From NCBI GenBank assembly GCA_022410635.1, contig JAJVDF010000279.1, positions 1,471,769-1,535,768 of the forward strand: 64,000 nt of DNA. Direction: 5' to 3'. Source of the DNA: Tretioscincus oriximinensis. Its lineage: Eukaryota > Chordata > Lepidosauria > Squamata > Gymnophthalmidae. Below, in pieces: positions 32,306-43,267 of the stretch (its first letter is position 1; every line of letters starts with the position of its first letter). The position numbers and the translations under genes are program-made. Below the pieces are notes generated by a model. That model made no database searches. It was not told where the DNA came from and saw only the letters and a program-made list of their open reading frames with translations.

Positions 32306-32580
32306 AGATGGCTCAGTCGCTAAGGAAATGGGGTTTTGAAGCCCTGTGTCGGACGTNGGAAGGGATNAGCACCTTCCATAGGCCTGTAGCTCTAGCCANC
32401 GCTGCTATTCGAAAGCATGAATTGCAAGAAATTGCAACTGACTGCAAGTAGATACATGGGAACCTCCACAGCCAGGTGGGGAAGATAGAATGTCAACCTT
32501 TGGGCAAAATACCTTTGTAAGCCGCTTTGAGTCCCTTTGAAAGGTGAAAAAAGCGGGGTATAAGAACCCAGTTTTTCTTC
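32306..32580 (+). repeat. tRNA-headed SINE, long form
   Basis: It has TGGCTCAGTCGCTAAGG (A-box-like), TTTTGAAGCCCTGTGTCGG, GAATTGCAAGAAATTGCAAC, GTAAGCCGCTTTGAGTCCCT and GCGGGGTATAAGAACCCAG. It is closely related to the copy at 38003. Ns lie at 32357, 32367 and 32399. Confidence 0.8.
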
Positions 32581-32582
32581 TT

Positions 32583-32815
32583 TTTAATACTCGTTTTTCT
32601 CTACCCCAAAAAACTCAAAGCATAACCTTATGTTCTCTTCACAACAGATACCTTTTGAAATAGGTGGGGCTGAGAGATGTCTGAAGAATGGTCATTAGCC
32701 CATGGTTACCCAGTTAGCTTCATGGAGAAGTCCAGAATCGAACCAGGAAGCTGCCAAATAAGTGTCTAACACTCTTAATTGGTGGACCAGATCGGCTCTC
32801 CAGCCTGACAGTAGA
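32583..32815 (-). repeat. Sauria-type SINE (minus)
   Basis: This is the reverse complement of the family: ACTCAAAGCATAACCTTATG, CACAACAGATACCTTTTGAA, GAATCGAACCAGGAAGC (B box), TAACACTCTTAATTGGTGGACC (A box). It is tail-to-tail with the SINE at 32306. Confidence 0.75.
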
Positions 32816-33690
32816 CATGGTAGGACAGTTCTGTACTGTTAGATTTCTGGTTTGTTTATCATTAATAATCATGTTTTACTTGGAATTGAACAACACAACA
32901 CTTTCTTATGACTTGACATTTATAAGAGTAGGCTACATAGTTACATTTCCATATGTGAACACATCAATAAAACAGCAAGCTGTTTCTTTTTAGCATTCTC
33001 TTACTAAAAGATCCACTTTTATTATGGAGAGCAAATTACTGTTTGCTTTGACTGCAATTATATTCAATGCTTTTGAACTGTTTTCAGTCCTGAAGATTGG
33101 AATGAAAAGAAGAAAAAACTAGAAAAAAACATTTTTGATTTTTAGTCAAGTTCTTCAATTTTGAAGATAATTTAAAAGCATGTATGTGACTACAATGTTG
33201 CTAATGTGGATTGAAACTGGATCAGAATCTAAATGCAAACACAGTTTTAGGCTGGAGTCACACATGTACCTTTAGTCAACTTCAGTCCTGAAAATTTGNA
33301 TTAAAATAGGAGAAAAATAGTTTTTTCTGTAGGTGTCTGATTTCAGCCTAAAGAAGAAGGAAAAAATGAACAGGAATCCTTAAAAATATAAACGGAACTG
33401 ACAAAAAAAGAAATTATATTTACAAGTTGGTCAAACAGAATTGCAAGGACATGGGAAGAACCCTTTAAAAGTATAATGAAAATTTGGAAAAAAGAAANAA
33501 CTATGAATAACTAACGACGATAGTAAAATTACACTCATAAGAAAAAGAAATACAACTTTTGAAACTAATCTAGACAGAAAATCTAGAAAAAAGTATTTAT
33601 TTAGACTTGAACAATTATTTAATAAAAGAGAACCACTGCAGTTACTAGACCTACAAAAAAGAAGTGGGTAATAAATTCTGGCTTTAAACA
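32816..33690. other. AT-rich stretch, possibly old LINE sequence
   Basis: The region from about 33310 to 33690 is A-rich on the plus strand and includes stretches reading AGTNRIARTWEEPFKSIMKI-like peptides, reminiscent of L1 ORF2 but too eroded to claim. The rest shows nothing. Confidence 0.3.
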
Positions 33691-33694
33691 AGAT

Positions 33695-33802
33695 CAGTAA
33701 GAGAATATTTTCCTTTCTTCTGTTCAGACTACCCAGGTGCATCTGCTGTGCCTCTGTGTGAGACAGAATGCTGGACTAGATGGGCTCCTCTTATGTTCTT
33801 TT
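33695..33802 (+). repeat. CR1 3' end (plus)
   Basis: TTTCCTTTCTTCTGTTCAGA, GACAGAATGCTGGACTAGAT and GGGCTCCTCTTATGTTCTT form the CR1 tail in plus orientation, directly left of the MITE at 33803. Confidence 0.8.
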
Positions 33803-34161
33803 CAGTGGCGTCTGGCCACTGTGTTCGTGCGGTTCGTNGAACACTCAGAGATTAAAATCAGTTATAAAATCTCCTTTCATAGAGGAGCTACGAACAAATC
33901 AAAAAGCTCCAGGAAGCTTTTTTAATTGGTAAAAGGGGTTGCCAATCCCTGAATCAATGGGAGGGCTGCCTAGGAGGGGCTACAGTATCTCTCTCAGTTT
34001 CCATAGAGGTGCCATTTTGTATTGACATTCAACTTGCAGACAGAGAGAGAGACCGGTAAGTGCCTGAATGTGCCTCCTTTCAGCCGCTTTCCTAATTTTG
34101 CCGAAGCTGGAGGAACCTGCACCCCCCCCCCCCCAGCCCCAAACTGCACCAGCCGCCACTG
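33803..34161. mobile_element. hAT-like MITE between opposed CR1 tails
   Basis: This is a 359-bp element with short inverted ends: left CAGTGGCGTCTGG, right CCAGCCGCCACTG. CAGTGGCG-type ends are typical of hAT elements. A clean 8-bp target duplication was not found. An N lies at 33838, and a C-run of 14 near 34120. Confidence 0.6.
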
Positions 34162-34455
34162 GTTAAGAACATAAGAACATAAGAAGAGCCATACTGGATC
34201 AGGCCACAGTCCATCAAGTCCAGCATTCTGTCTCACACAGAGGCCCACCAGATGCACCTGGGCAGTCAGAACAGAGGAAAGCAAAATATGCACCTGTTCA
34301 TGACTCCCTGCAAATGCTATTTAAGGAGTCCTGCCTGTTGCTCCATCCCAGAGGCAACATCCAGACATCCATCCTAGTATCCATTTATGCCTTTGGTGTC
34401 CATAAACCTGTCTAGTCCTGTCTTGAAACTATCCAAGCTGTTAGCTACCACTACC
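34162..34455 (-). repeat. CR1 3' end (minus)
   Basis: AAGAACATAAGAACATAAGAAG tail, then CATACTGGATCAGGCCACAG and onward to CTATCCAAGCTGTTAGCTACC. It is the same subfamily as 2687 and 34608. Confidence 0.9.
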
Positions 34456-34607
34456 TTGTGTACTTATGGTTCTTATGTACTTAACATATAAATAAATATT
34501 AAAAATAGAATAAGAAGCCCATATGAACCTATTGAGAAAATAATCACAAAAATAATCACAAAAAATAGTAGGCAATATATATATACTTACTCAGCAAAAG
34601 GCAAAGT

Positions 34608-35850
34608 ACATAAGAACATAAGAAGAGCCATACTGGATCAGGCCACAGCCCATCTAGTCCAGCAGTCTGTCTCACACAGAGGCCCATCAGATGCACCTGG
34701 GCAGTCTGAACAGTGGAAAGCAAAATATGCACCTGTTCATGACTCCCTGCAAATGGTATTTCAAGAGTCCTGCCTGTTGCGCCATCCTGGAGGCAACATC
34801 CAGACATCCATCCTAGTAGCCATTTATACCCTTGGTGTCCATAAACCTGTCTAGTCCTGTCTTGAAGCTATCCAAGCTGTTAGCTACTACCACCTCTTCA
34901 GGAAGTAAATTCCATAGGCTGATGACCCTCTGGGCGAAAAAATACTTTCCTTTGTCTGTTCTCACTTTTCTACCCATCAGTTTTAAGGAATCCCCTCTGG
35001 TCCTAGTGCTGTGTGATAGAGAAAACATTTTTCTCTATTCACCCTGTCCATTCCATGTATGACTTTGTACACTTTAATCAGATCATCTCTCAAACGTCGC
35101 CTTTTGAGGCTGAAGAGGCCCAGACATTGCAGCCTGACTTCATAAGGGAGGTGTTCCAGACCCTTGATCATTCTTTTTGCCCTTTTCTACACCTTCTCTA
35201 GTTCCACAATATCCCTCTTCAGATGTAGTGACCAGAATGGAACACAGTATTCCAAATGTGGCGTCATCACAGATTTATAAAGAGGCAAAACAACACTTGC
35301 TGACTTGTCTTCGATTCCTTTCCTAATTATCNCCAATATGGAATTTGTCTTTTTTGCTGCTGCTGCACACTGGGTTGACATTTTCATTGAATTGTTCACC
35401 AACACCCCAAGATCCTTTTCTGGCTCAGTCACAGAAAGCTTGGTTCCCATCAGGTGGTAGGAGTATTTTGGGTTCTTTGCCCCAATATGCATGACCTTGC
35501 ACTTGCTTAAGTTGAAGTGCATTTGCCACTTTGATGCCCACTCANCCAATTTCAATAAATCACTCTGGAGTGCCTTACAATCATTTTCAGTTTTCACTAC
35601 CCTGAACAGTTTAGTGTCGTCAGCAAACTTGGCTACTTCACTATTTACCTCGGCATCCAGATCATTTATGAATATACTGAAAAGCAAGGGTCCCAGTACA
35701 GATCCCTGGGGTACCCCACTTCTTACCTCTTTCCACTCATAAAACTGTCCATTTATTACTACCCTCTATTTTCTACCTTTTAGCCAGTTTCCAATCCAGG
35801 ACAAAGTCTGTCCTCTTATACCATGAGTGTGGAGCTTTTTTAGGAGCTTT
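34608..35850 (-). mobile_element. CR1 LINE, 5'-truncated (1.2 kb)
   Basis: It runs from the ACATAAGAACATAAGAAGAGCC tail to about 35850, where homology to the 2687-5400 copy stops. It includes the 3' UTR and the C-terminal half of the RT. Confidence 0.9.
34983..35687 (-). pseudogene. CR1 RT C-terminal remnant
   Basis: From 35687 downward it reads FSIFINDLDAEVNSEVAKFA then DDTKLFRVVKTENDCKALQS, keeping the FADD catalytic pair, and continues to ILXIIRKGIEDKSASVVLPL. Another frame holds the last part ([20 protein letters not shown]). Ns lie at 35332 and 35545. It is truncated at the 5' side before the first RT motifs. Confidence 0.85.
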
Positions 35851-36700
35851 TATAGAAGATATAAGGGCAAAATGGGAAAATGACTTTCCTACAGAAAAAG
35901 AAGAAATAGAGAAGGAGATTAGAAGTATTAGAAAGGAAAAAGCAAATAATTTAAAAGAAGCAAGGAGAAAAATCTGCCACAGATGGCATAGAATACCGAT
36001 TCAGTTAAAACACTTAATTATTAATAAGAACGAAAACTGCCTGGCACGGGTGCAATTTTAGAGCTGACTATATACATCTCATTTGGGTGTGCCAAGAAGT
36101 GCAGAAATTAACATTATTTTTAACATACAATTAAGAATAACAAGGAAAATGACATCCTTACATGATCTGCTTGGTTTAAGCCCTATTCACATGAGGGAGA
36201 CAATAGAGGAACTTCTCTCCTGTGCTTAAATTATCATTCTGAGAGGATGGAAAGACAAACCAAAATGGGAAATAAGGAAATGGAGGGATTGTATAATGGA
36301 TAAAATGGCAGTGGACATAAGAAGTAGTAAAATAAATTATGTAATAAATCAATACAAGTGGAAAAAGGTTAAAGAATANCTAGAAAACAATTTAAGAGAG
36401 GAAGTTAAAAAACTAAAATTATGATTAATTTTTTCATTGTAACAAGTAAGTATATGTATATATAGAGCTTACCTTTGTATATTGACTGTGATGGGATGGA
36501 GGGAAGGTTAGTGAATGAGGAAAATTTAAAGAAAAAAGTTTAGAGGTGGAGAAAATGTAATGTTATAATCAAATATTTTACAATGTAGTGAGGAGTGAAA
36601 GTTTTTGTTGTATAATTATTTTGTAAAACTGTTAAGTAAAGTTATCATGTTAGCTAGCTGTAAAAGTACTTTGTAAAGTTATCATGTAACTGTGCATATA
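35851..36700 (+). repeat. L1-like LINE 3' fragment
   Basis: On the plus strand, broken frames read KWENDFPTEKEEIEKEIRS, then NKNENCLARVQF, then LHDLLGLSPIHMRETIEELL and WKDKPKWEIRKWRDCIMDKM, followed by a lysine-rich end and stop. This resembles the C-terminus of L1-type ORF2 proteins. The CR1 at 34608 abuts its left edge and has probably interrupted it. An N lies at 36379. Confidence 0.55.
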
Positions 36701-36721
36701 TATATGTACATATTGTTTAAA

Positions 36722-36870
36722 AAGCACCCTTCTCACCTGAAGGACTCAGAGCAGCTTACAAATTTATTTTTGCCCAAAGGCTACATCTATGCTATCTTCC
36801 CCATCATGCTGTGATGGTACTCATTAATCTATTTTGTTTGAGGCATTCAGGTACAAATTGTATTCTGCAC
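36722..36870 (-). repeat. SINE fragment (minus)
   Basis: CACCCTTCTCACCTGAAGGA, CTCAGAGCAGCTTACAAATT and GTGATGGTACTCATTAATCT match the reverse complement of the second-type SINE body. Confidence 0.6.
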
Positions 36871-38000
36871 AAGCTTTAAGAACAAGTTAGAGCTGCATAT
36901 TCATTTATGACAGCATTTAATCAATGTTGGCAAGCAGTTTTACTTTNGTCACCTTTCTACCTTGTGTTCAGAGGTGTACTGAGCAGAAGCTGAATTAACC
37001 TTGTTCAATTCTCTGTGTGTTAAGGCTGCATCCACACGCAGCCTTATCCTGTGCTGTCCCTCGGAATAAGAGCCTGCAGGCCCCATATCTGTCCNGAGAT
37101 ATGACCCAGAATAAGGTTCCGTTTGGANGGGGCCTTAGTTTTAAATGCTTGGTTGCTTTTAAAATACTACTTTAAAACAAAGTTTCGTACTCCATATTTG
37201 ATTTCTTCAAGGTTACTTCTCTTTGGTCTTTGATGAAGTTCAATGAAATAAAGATATGAGGGTAGAATGGGTGGCAAGGACTTGGCAGGTTTATCAGATC
37301 CAATTAACAAATTAGATTGACCAATTATGCTAATTTAACATTATTACCCAATTTGATGCTGTTCTCTAAAGGTGATGTCAGACTTTAGGACAGGATTAAA
37401 AGATTATTCTGTTGAAAGATTAAACCACAGCCAAGGGAGTCAGTTCAAGAAGCTTTGCAATATAGACTTTGTAGATTTAGGCAAATTATGCATTAGATGT
37501 TAGCAAAAACATCTGCTTTAGATACCTGTTAAGCCATTGATTAAATTGCTGCAAGATACAGCAAAGTTAGTTTAAACCAAAGCTTATATGTCCATTATAA
37601 GCTTTTTTATCTTTACCTAATCATAGTCATAATTTGAATTCTAAGACCCACTAATGAGATCTCATTCTTGAGCTATCTCATTAAAAAAGGGAAAGGNTAA
37701 TTGGATGCCTGTGCGAATCTATTTCCAGTATCCAGGGCTCTTAATCTTCTTGTGGCATTCAGAGCTTTTAACCATACAGGATATTAAAAGTTATTTTAAT
37801 TTATAGATACACAAGTGCTCGGTCTATACAGTAGCAGCCTTGAAATCTTCATATGTTTGCTCAACTCTTTAGCAACTGTGTTAAAAAAATCAAGCATCAA
37901 TATGAGGTTAATTGAAATGCAAATATGCACAAGCTCACGATTCAGAGAATTATGAACTATATAGCGTGAAAAATGTAACACCACTGCCCTTCTACATTAA
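36871..38000. other. Intergenic sequence, nothing recognised
   Basis: AT-rich sequence with no gene or repeat that I can support. Confidence 0.4.
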
Positions 38001-38002
38001 CG

Positions 38003-38310
38003 GCACAGATAGCTCAGTCNCTAAGGAATCCGTCTCTCACCTGGGAGATGGGNTTTCGAAGCCCAGTGTNGGACATGGGGNGGGCTGAGCCCCTTCCACT
38101 AGCCTGTAGCTCTAGNCAACCCAGCTATTCGAAAGCAAGAATTGCAAGAAATTGCAACAGAGTGCTAGTAGATACATGGGATCCACCACAGCCTGGTGGA
38201 GAAGATAGAATGTCAGCCCTTAGGCAAAATACCCTTGTAAGCCACTTTGAGTCCCTTTGTAAGGTGAGAAAAGCGGGGTATAAGAACCAAGTTCTTCTTC
38301 TTCTTAAGTA
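38003..38310 (+). repeat. tRNA-headed SINE, long form
   Basis: The tRNA-like head is clear: ACGGCACAGATAGCTCAGTC (A box) and GNTTTCGAAGCCC (B box). The body repeats that at 32306 (GAATTGCAAGAAATTGCAAC, ATACATGGGATCCACCACAG, GCGGGGTATAAGAACCAAG) and ends in TTCTTCTTC. Five Ns occur here. Confidence 0.85.
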
Positions 38311-38409
38311 ATTTGCTCTTTTTCTAAAGCAATATGTTTGTTGCTTGTGCAAAGCAAAACCATCTTCACACAGAGAAGAAGTATGAATATTTTTTAGGTC
38401 TTGGGGCGA

Positions 38410-38590
38410 ATGACAATAAAATAACATAAAGACAGTTAAAAACAGTAACAGTCTCTTTAAGCTGAGCAGAGTTTGGGCTACCCGAAAGCACAGGTGAATA
38501 GGTGTGTCTTCAACAGGCGTCTAAACAAATACAGCCCAGAATGCACCTCAGAGNGGAGACCATCNCACAAACTGGGGACTATCACAGCCT
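38410..38590 (-). repeat. L2-type LINE fragment
   Basis: AATAAAATAACATAAAGACAG, GTGTGTCTTCAACAGGCGTC and CCATCNCACAAACTGGGG correspond to the minus-strand L2 3' blocks. Confidence 0.45.
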
Positions 38591-38989
38591 CCCACCAGTG
38601 CTGAGAGTTTTCCAATGGAAAATCTCAGCCCTGGAGTCCGAATATCTCAGTCATTTGGAATTTTCCTTGTGCACAAAGCACATGAGAAAATTTTGTGATG
38701 TCATTTCCAGGGCGAGATTGGAAGTGACATCACTCTGGGAGCCATTCCATGAAGCACATACCAAAAGTGACATCATTGGTCTACCATTCTCATACACTGC
38801 TGCACAAGAATTCATACTTTGAATGAGGGTGGATATTCTGGGGGGCTGAACAAGATTTTTGTACAAATCCCAGCACTGGCTCCCACATGTCCACACGCCT
38901 TTGACAAATGCAAGAGGTGCCTATCAAGAGAGCCTCATCAGAAGAGCTTGGGATGTGGGCAAGTGCATAGGGNAGGAGGTGTTCCTTCA

Positions 38990-39085
38990 ACAAAAGCTAT
39001 GTGCACTACCCTATATCTGGCCGCCCTGAGACTTTCAGGTATAGGGCGGGATACAAGTAAAAATAAAATTAAATAAATAAATATT
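38990..39085 (+). repeat. L2 3' tail
   Basis: TGGCCGCCCTGAGACTTTCAGGTATAGGGCGGGATACAAG then AAATAAATAAATA is the L2 terminal signature. Confidence 0.8.
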
Positions 39086-39669
39086 TAGGGCCCAAGTGTC
39101 TTAGAGTCTCATGACTATTGGAAAGAAAAAAGGCAAGAGTACCTGTTGTTCATCAGCTCCCAAAGAATGGAAACAAATGCAGGTTTTCAGAAAACCAAGA
39201 ATTTATGACAACAAAACTCAGCAGAAAGCAAAACAGTATCAATGGCTTTAAAACAAAATTCCAAAAACTCCTGCCTTTCAAAGCAATCACCCNTTGCAGC
39301 TGGAGCACCTGAGTTCTGCTCTTGCAAAGACTCATCATCCAGCCCAGCTCATCTCATAGCAACCAGTTTATTTCTGCATCTCCTCTGCCACAGACTAATC
39401 TGCCTATTCCTCCATTGTTCCTGTGCTGTGGGAATGAAGGGGGAGTTGAAGATGGCAGGGCTTCCCATGGCCCACCANCAGAAGGTTGGGGAGCCCCAGA
39501 GTTGGGGTCTGGCTGGAGAATCTAAACTGGATCGTGGTAGTGAATCCCCAGCCATTCTAGCCATCAGCTCCCTTGGATCTAATCCTGCAGGCACTACAGG
39601 CTCTGCCTCCACAGGCCTCAGTAACCTCCTTTACATCCTCTTCTTCCTCCCTTGGGGAATCCCCTGGCA

Positions 39670-40002
39670 TGGCAGACTGGGTCATCACAATACTTTTGGT
39701 AAATACGTACCACCTAAGAGCTTACGACAGTGGGCACATGGAAGGACCTTATCTGTGATAGCCCCCAGGTTGTGGAATTCTCTCCCCTCTGAGGTGCATT
39801 AGGCACCTGCACTGTACATCTTCATTCACCTGGGGAAGACGCACCTGTTCACCTTCAGCTGACATGGGAATTCCTCTCTCTTTGAAGGCACTGTCCTATT
39901 TTTAATTGTTCTATCTGAATCTGTTTTATAGTTTTTGCATTCTGATCTGTCCTGAGACCTTCAGGTATAGGNTAGAATATAAATATAAATAAATAAATAA
40001 TA
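39670..40002 (+). repeat. L2-type LINE 3' part
   Basis: CCCCAGGTTGTGGAATTCTC, CACCTGTTCACCTTCAGCTG and GTCCTGAGACCTTCAGGTATAGG then TAAATAAATAAATA. An N lies at 39972. Confidence 0.75.
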
Positions 40003-40844
40003 CAAATCCATGAAGAAAGCAAAAACAAGAAGGCAGATTTGTGGTCAGAACTCAGACTGCATCATCTAGTGTCTAAACTGAAAAATGTGGTTCGAAAGCA
40101 GTTATTTCTAGAGATAGTAATATCTGCATGCTAGGCTTTATTTCATACCAAGGGGCAGAAATGTACTTTGAATATGTGTTAGAAATAGGATGGGGTTATT
40201 ATGACCTGCACGCTACTAGTCATAAAAAGCTTTTGTGGCTTCATCCTTGCAAGGAGGGGGGGGAGAGCAGTAGGGCTGGAACCTCCATAAAGGTAGTTGT
40301 GGTGGTGAGGTATACCACACAAGGCCGCTAGGGAGGGTCTCCCGGAGATGGAGGGGGCCACCAGGAGTGGGGAGCCTAAGGAAGGACTAAGGGGTGCATG
40401 AGGAGGGCGTGGCTAATGGGACAAATGCAGCGCCTACCCCCATCACCAGTGGTTCTCCCCCCCNACTATTTCCCACATCCCCTCCTAGCTTTACCCTCAT
40501 ACTGATCTTACATCAATCCCAGAAATAGTTAACGTGCTTTTTAAGATTATATGGCTGCAGTAGCAGCAAAAGGTGTGAGAAGAATATAATATGCTGGAAA
40601 TTGCCCTTGTGTTATTCACAGTTTACACCAATCCAAGTTGAGCTGAATTACTAGTGTGCAGCTACTGTCTCTATTGTTACCCCAATATTGTGAGTTTTCT
40701 TGTCATTGTGTGTGTTTGATTCTTTGGTTTGTTGTATCCTTTTATTGCTCTCAGCTTGTTTGGATGTATTTATTAAAGGAAAGCTTTTGCTATTATATCA
40801 CTTAAGATTAAACTAGTGTGTGTGTTACTGGTTGTTACTGTCTT

Positions 40845-40925
40845 AAATGTAAATTTTGTACTGTTTTTAATGTTGCCAACCTGAGACCTTCGGGTATGGG
40901 GTATAATTGTAAATAAATAAATACA
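40845..40925 (+). repeat. L2 3' tail
   Basis: AATGTTGCCAACCTGAGACCTTCGGGTATGGGGTATAATTG, then AAATAAATAAATACA. Confidence 0.75.
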
Positions 40926-41009
40926 TAAAAGACAGAACAGAGGGAAGTAATAAATGGACAGTTCTCTGAGTGAAAAGTCATGAAAAGTGGAATACCTCAG
41001 GGACCAGTA

Positions 41010-41200
41010 CTGGGAGTTAAAGGAGGGAAGGAAAGGAAGAAGAAAGAAAGGAATAGATGTAAGATGGGAGGAAAAGAAGGAAAGAAAAACGGAAAGAAAG
41101 AATGAAATAAAGAAGCAAGTGAAAGGGGGATCAGAGGAGGCAAGGGAGAGAGGGAGTGGGTGAAGGCATGGATGGGAGAAAGGGGGAGAAGGGGCTAGAG
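41010..41200 (+). repeat. Purine-rich low-complexity tract
   Basis: GGAAGGAAAGGAAGAAGAAAG-type sequence, mostly A/G, without a strict unit. The 145-codon minus ORF across it is a composition artefact. Confidence 0.7.
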
Positions 41201-41354
41201 TATGTTGCAATACTGTAAAGCAACAAGGTAATTCTAGTAGTTTAAGATAACTGTAACTTCATGTCATATTCAGTTTCTGGCTGGAAACAATGGAGAACAA
41301 CTGCCAGGCATTATTGACCATACTGAATCATATAGACCTCCAGGCTTACTTAAC

Positions 41355-41450
41355 CTAAGAACATAAGCAGAGCACTGTTGAATTGGGCCAGACGCCATCC
41401 AGTCCAGCATTCTGTTTCACCCACCAACTGCACCTGCATGAGAACTTGTC
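41355..41450 (-). repeat. CR1 tail fragment
   Basis: CTAAGAACATAAGCAGAGCAC, CCATCCAGTCCAGCATTCTG. Confidence 0.7.
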
Positions 41451-41934
41451 ATATGCANATTCCTACGCTTTTAAGAAGGTGTNTTTAAAATGGAATGGAA
41501 CACGTTGTTATATCTGTAATATTAAAGCTATTATCAGTTTCAATACAAAGAAGAAATCCTGTTAATCTGAATTAATATTTTTATCAAGGGGATTCAGTAG
41601 CATCACAGAGGTTAATGGTTGTTAATAGAATGGATGCCATGCCTCCCCCAGGGATATGTAAGACCTGCCTGCCTAAACTGGGGATTGAAACAAAAGACCA
41701 TCTTTCCTGAAACTCTAGTGGATGGGAAGGAGTTCTCATCCCTTCTTTTCCNTACTTAGAGGCCAATGTTTCCACTTCAAAATGGGTCTATGGGGAGAAT
41801 GCCAAATTCCTTGGGGAGCATGCCAGGGGCNAGATCAAATTGTTCCGTGGGCCGGATCAGATCCCTGGGCCTTAGGTCCCCCACCCCTGAGAAATAATCA
41901 TACTATGAAATCAAGATTCAGTAAAATTAGAGCT

Positions 41935-41940
41935 TTTATT
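41935..41940 (-). other. FAM47E: Poly(A) signal, FAM47E-like gene
   Basis: Minus-strand CCCAATAAAAGCTC lies about 350 bp after the stop of the terminal exon. The intervening sequence is AT-rich without repeats, consistent with a 3' UTR (42286 to about 41915). Coordinates of the hexamer are approximate by a base or two. Confidence 0.6.
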
Positions 41941-42286
41941 GGGTATATTAAAACCAAAATGTAATACTGTCATATTGACTAGCTAAAATAAGAATTTTTG
42001 AAAGTACATTACAACCAATGTTTAAAAGGCAACATAACATTTTTCATTCTGTACAGCTACAATCATAACATACATTTTCCCTAAAATGTTTTAACTCTTC
42101 TAACCACCTACGGAACAGGCAGGTTTGGAATTTAACACTTCTAGTTGCAACATGACCTTTGCTTTACTCTTTCCTTTTAAATTGTTTGGTGTGTTATGAG
42201 GAGATGCAATTTTTTTTGACAGAAATACAACTTTGCTATTAATGTGATAGATAACCTTCTGGCGTGATTGAAACTTAACCGGTCAA

Positions 42287-42400
42287 TCAAATAAGTGCTG
42301 AGGAAGAATGCCTTTTGAAATCTTCAAGGATATTCTGAGATAATTTCCTTGAAGATCCATTCTCCTCTGTTGCTTTTTCAGGGTTGCTTGCAGCCAACAT
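42287..42400 (-). CDS. FAM47E: FAM47E-like terminal coding exon
   Basis: The acceptor is CTTAGTTTCTTTTGCAG. The exon begins on a codon boundary, as the previous exon (50207-50287) requires, and reads MLAASNPEKATEENGSSRKL then SQNILEDFKRHSSSALI and TGA. The sequence itself is poorly conserved against what I remember of FAM47 C-termini. Assignment rests on phase, splice signals and the following poly(A) signal. The leading ATG is internal, not a start. Confidence 0.6.
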   Translation of the reverse strand: MLAASNPEKATEENGSSRKLSQNILEDFKRHSSSALI

Positions 42401-42620
42401 CTGCAAAAGAAACTAAGCAGACAAATAGAAAGATTACTATGCATCATGTGATCAAGTCAGCCATCTAAAGATATAACATTTTAAGATAAATTATACCAAG
42501 GCAAATCACTTTTCATATTAAAATAAAAATCTCGTATAATTTGGTTTGATAAAATAGATTACCTATAATGGGCATCCCAGTGGCAGTTAATTAGACATCA
42601 CGATGGTACAGACTCATTAT

Positions 42621-43267
42621 GGCTCAGTTTTCACAAAGGGAAAAACAGGGCTGAAAAGCAGCAAAGTGGAATAGGAATTCTTTCTGCTGTTTTCTGCCAT
42701 TTCCAGTCCTGTTTTAAAGTCCGCACATGCTGCTGGGAGCTCCTTAGACAAAGGCTGGGCCATGGCAGCAAGAGATCTAAGCAGACCTCATGCCTTCTCC
42801 TCAGCTTTTTTGCTGTAACAGTTCATTTGTGACAACTGATTGTGTCTCGGATTCTTTCGCTTCCGACTGGCAATCAGCTGTTCTTAGGGTTCCAAACAGG
42901 AGAAAAGGAAAAAAGGGGTGTGTGTGTAAGACTGGAGATCTTCTTAGATCTCCTGCTGACCTGGACCCCAGCTTTGGGGGTTCTTCTGCCTTTCCCAGCA
43001 GACGCCCCAAGGACTGGACCTCCAGCTGTTTGGTCCTTCCTCCCATCAGCAATCACAGCAAAATCGTCGCCAGAATGCACTTAACACAAATTGTGTTAAG
43101 CTGCACTTGCAACAGTTTTCTGAGCAAACTCCCCTCAAAAAATGCATTGGTGTGTGGACTGTGCATGGCCAGTGCATTTTGCTCTTGGATTATATGGAAA
43201 ATACATGTGGCCAGCTTGGATCCAAACAGTTTTCATCCCCGTTTTTTCCTCTCATGAGGACTCAGCC
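42621..43267. mobile_element. 650-bp MITE with inverted ends, copy A
   Basis: The left end GGCTCAGTTTTCACAAAGGG AAAAAC and the right end GTTTTTTCCTCTCATGAGG ACTCAGCC are imperfect inverted repeats of about 30 bp. The interior matches copy B at 50564 along its length (AGCAGCAAAGTGGAATAGG, CCCAGCTTTGGGGGTTCTTC, GTGTGTGGACTGTGCATGGCC). No coding capacity. Probably hAT-like; no clear target duplication was seen. It lies in the last FAM47E intron, 220 bp from the terminal exon. Confidence 0.65.

Noticed and set aside
38003..38075. tRNA gene
   Set aside because: A- and B-box-like motifs are the head of a SINE that recurs at 16.7, 17.8, 32.3 and 52.9 kb; the downstream body is SINE, and no complete cloverleaf was found.
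39242..39802. 186-codon plus ORF
   Set aside because: Its end is L2 3' sequence (VIAPRLWNSLPSEVH is the L2 RT C-terminus); the rest is unsupported and contains Ns.
42801..43257. 155- and 83-codon ORFs on both strands
   Set aside because: They lie inside the 650-bp inverted-end MITE; the equivalent frames are not kept in the second copy.
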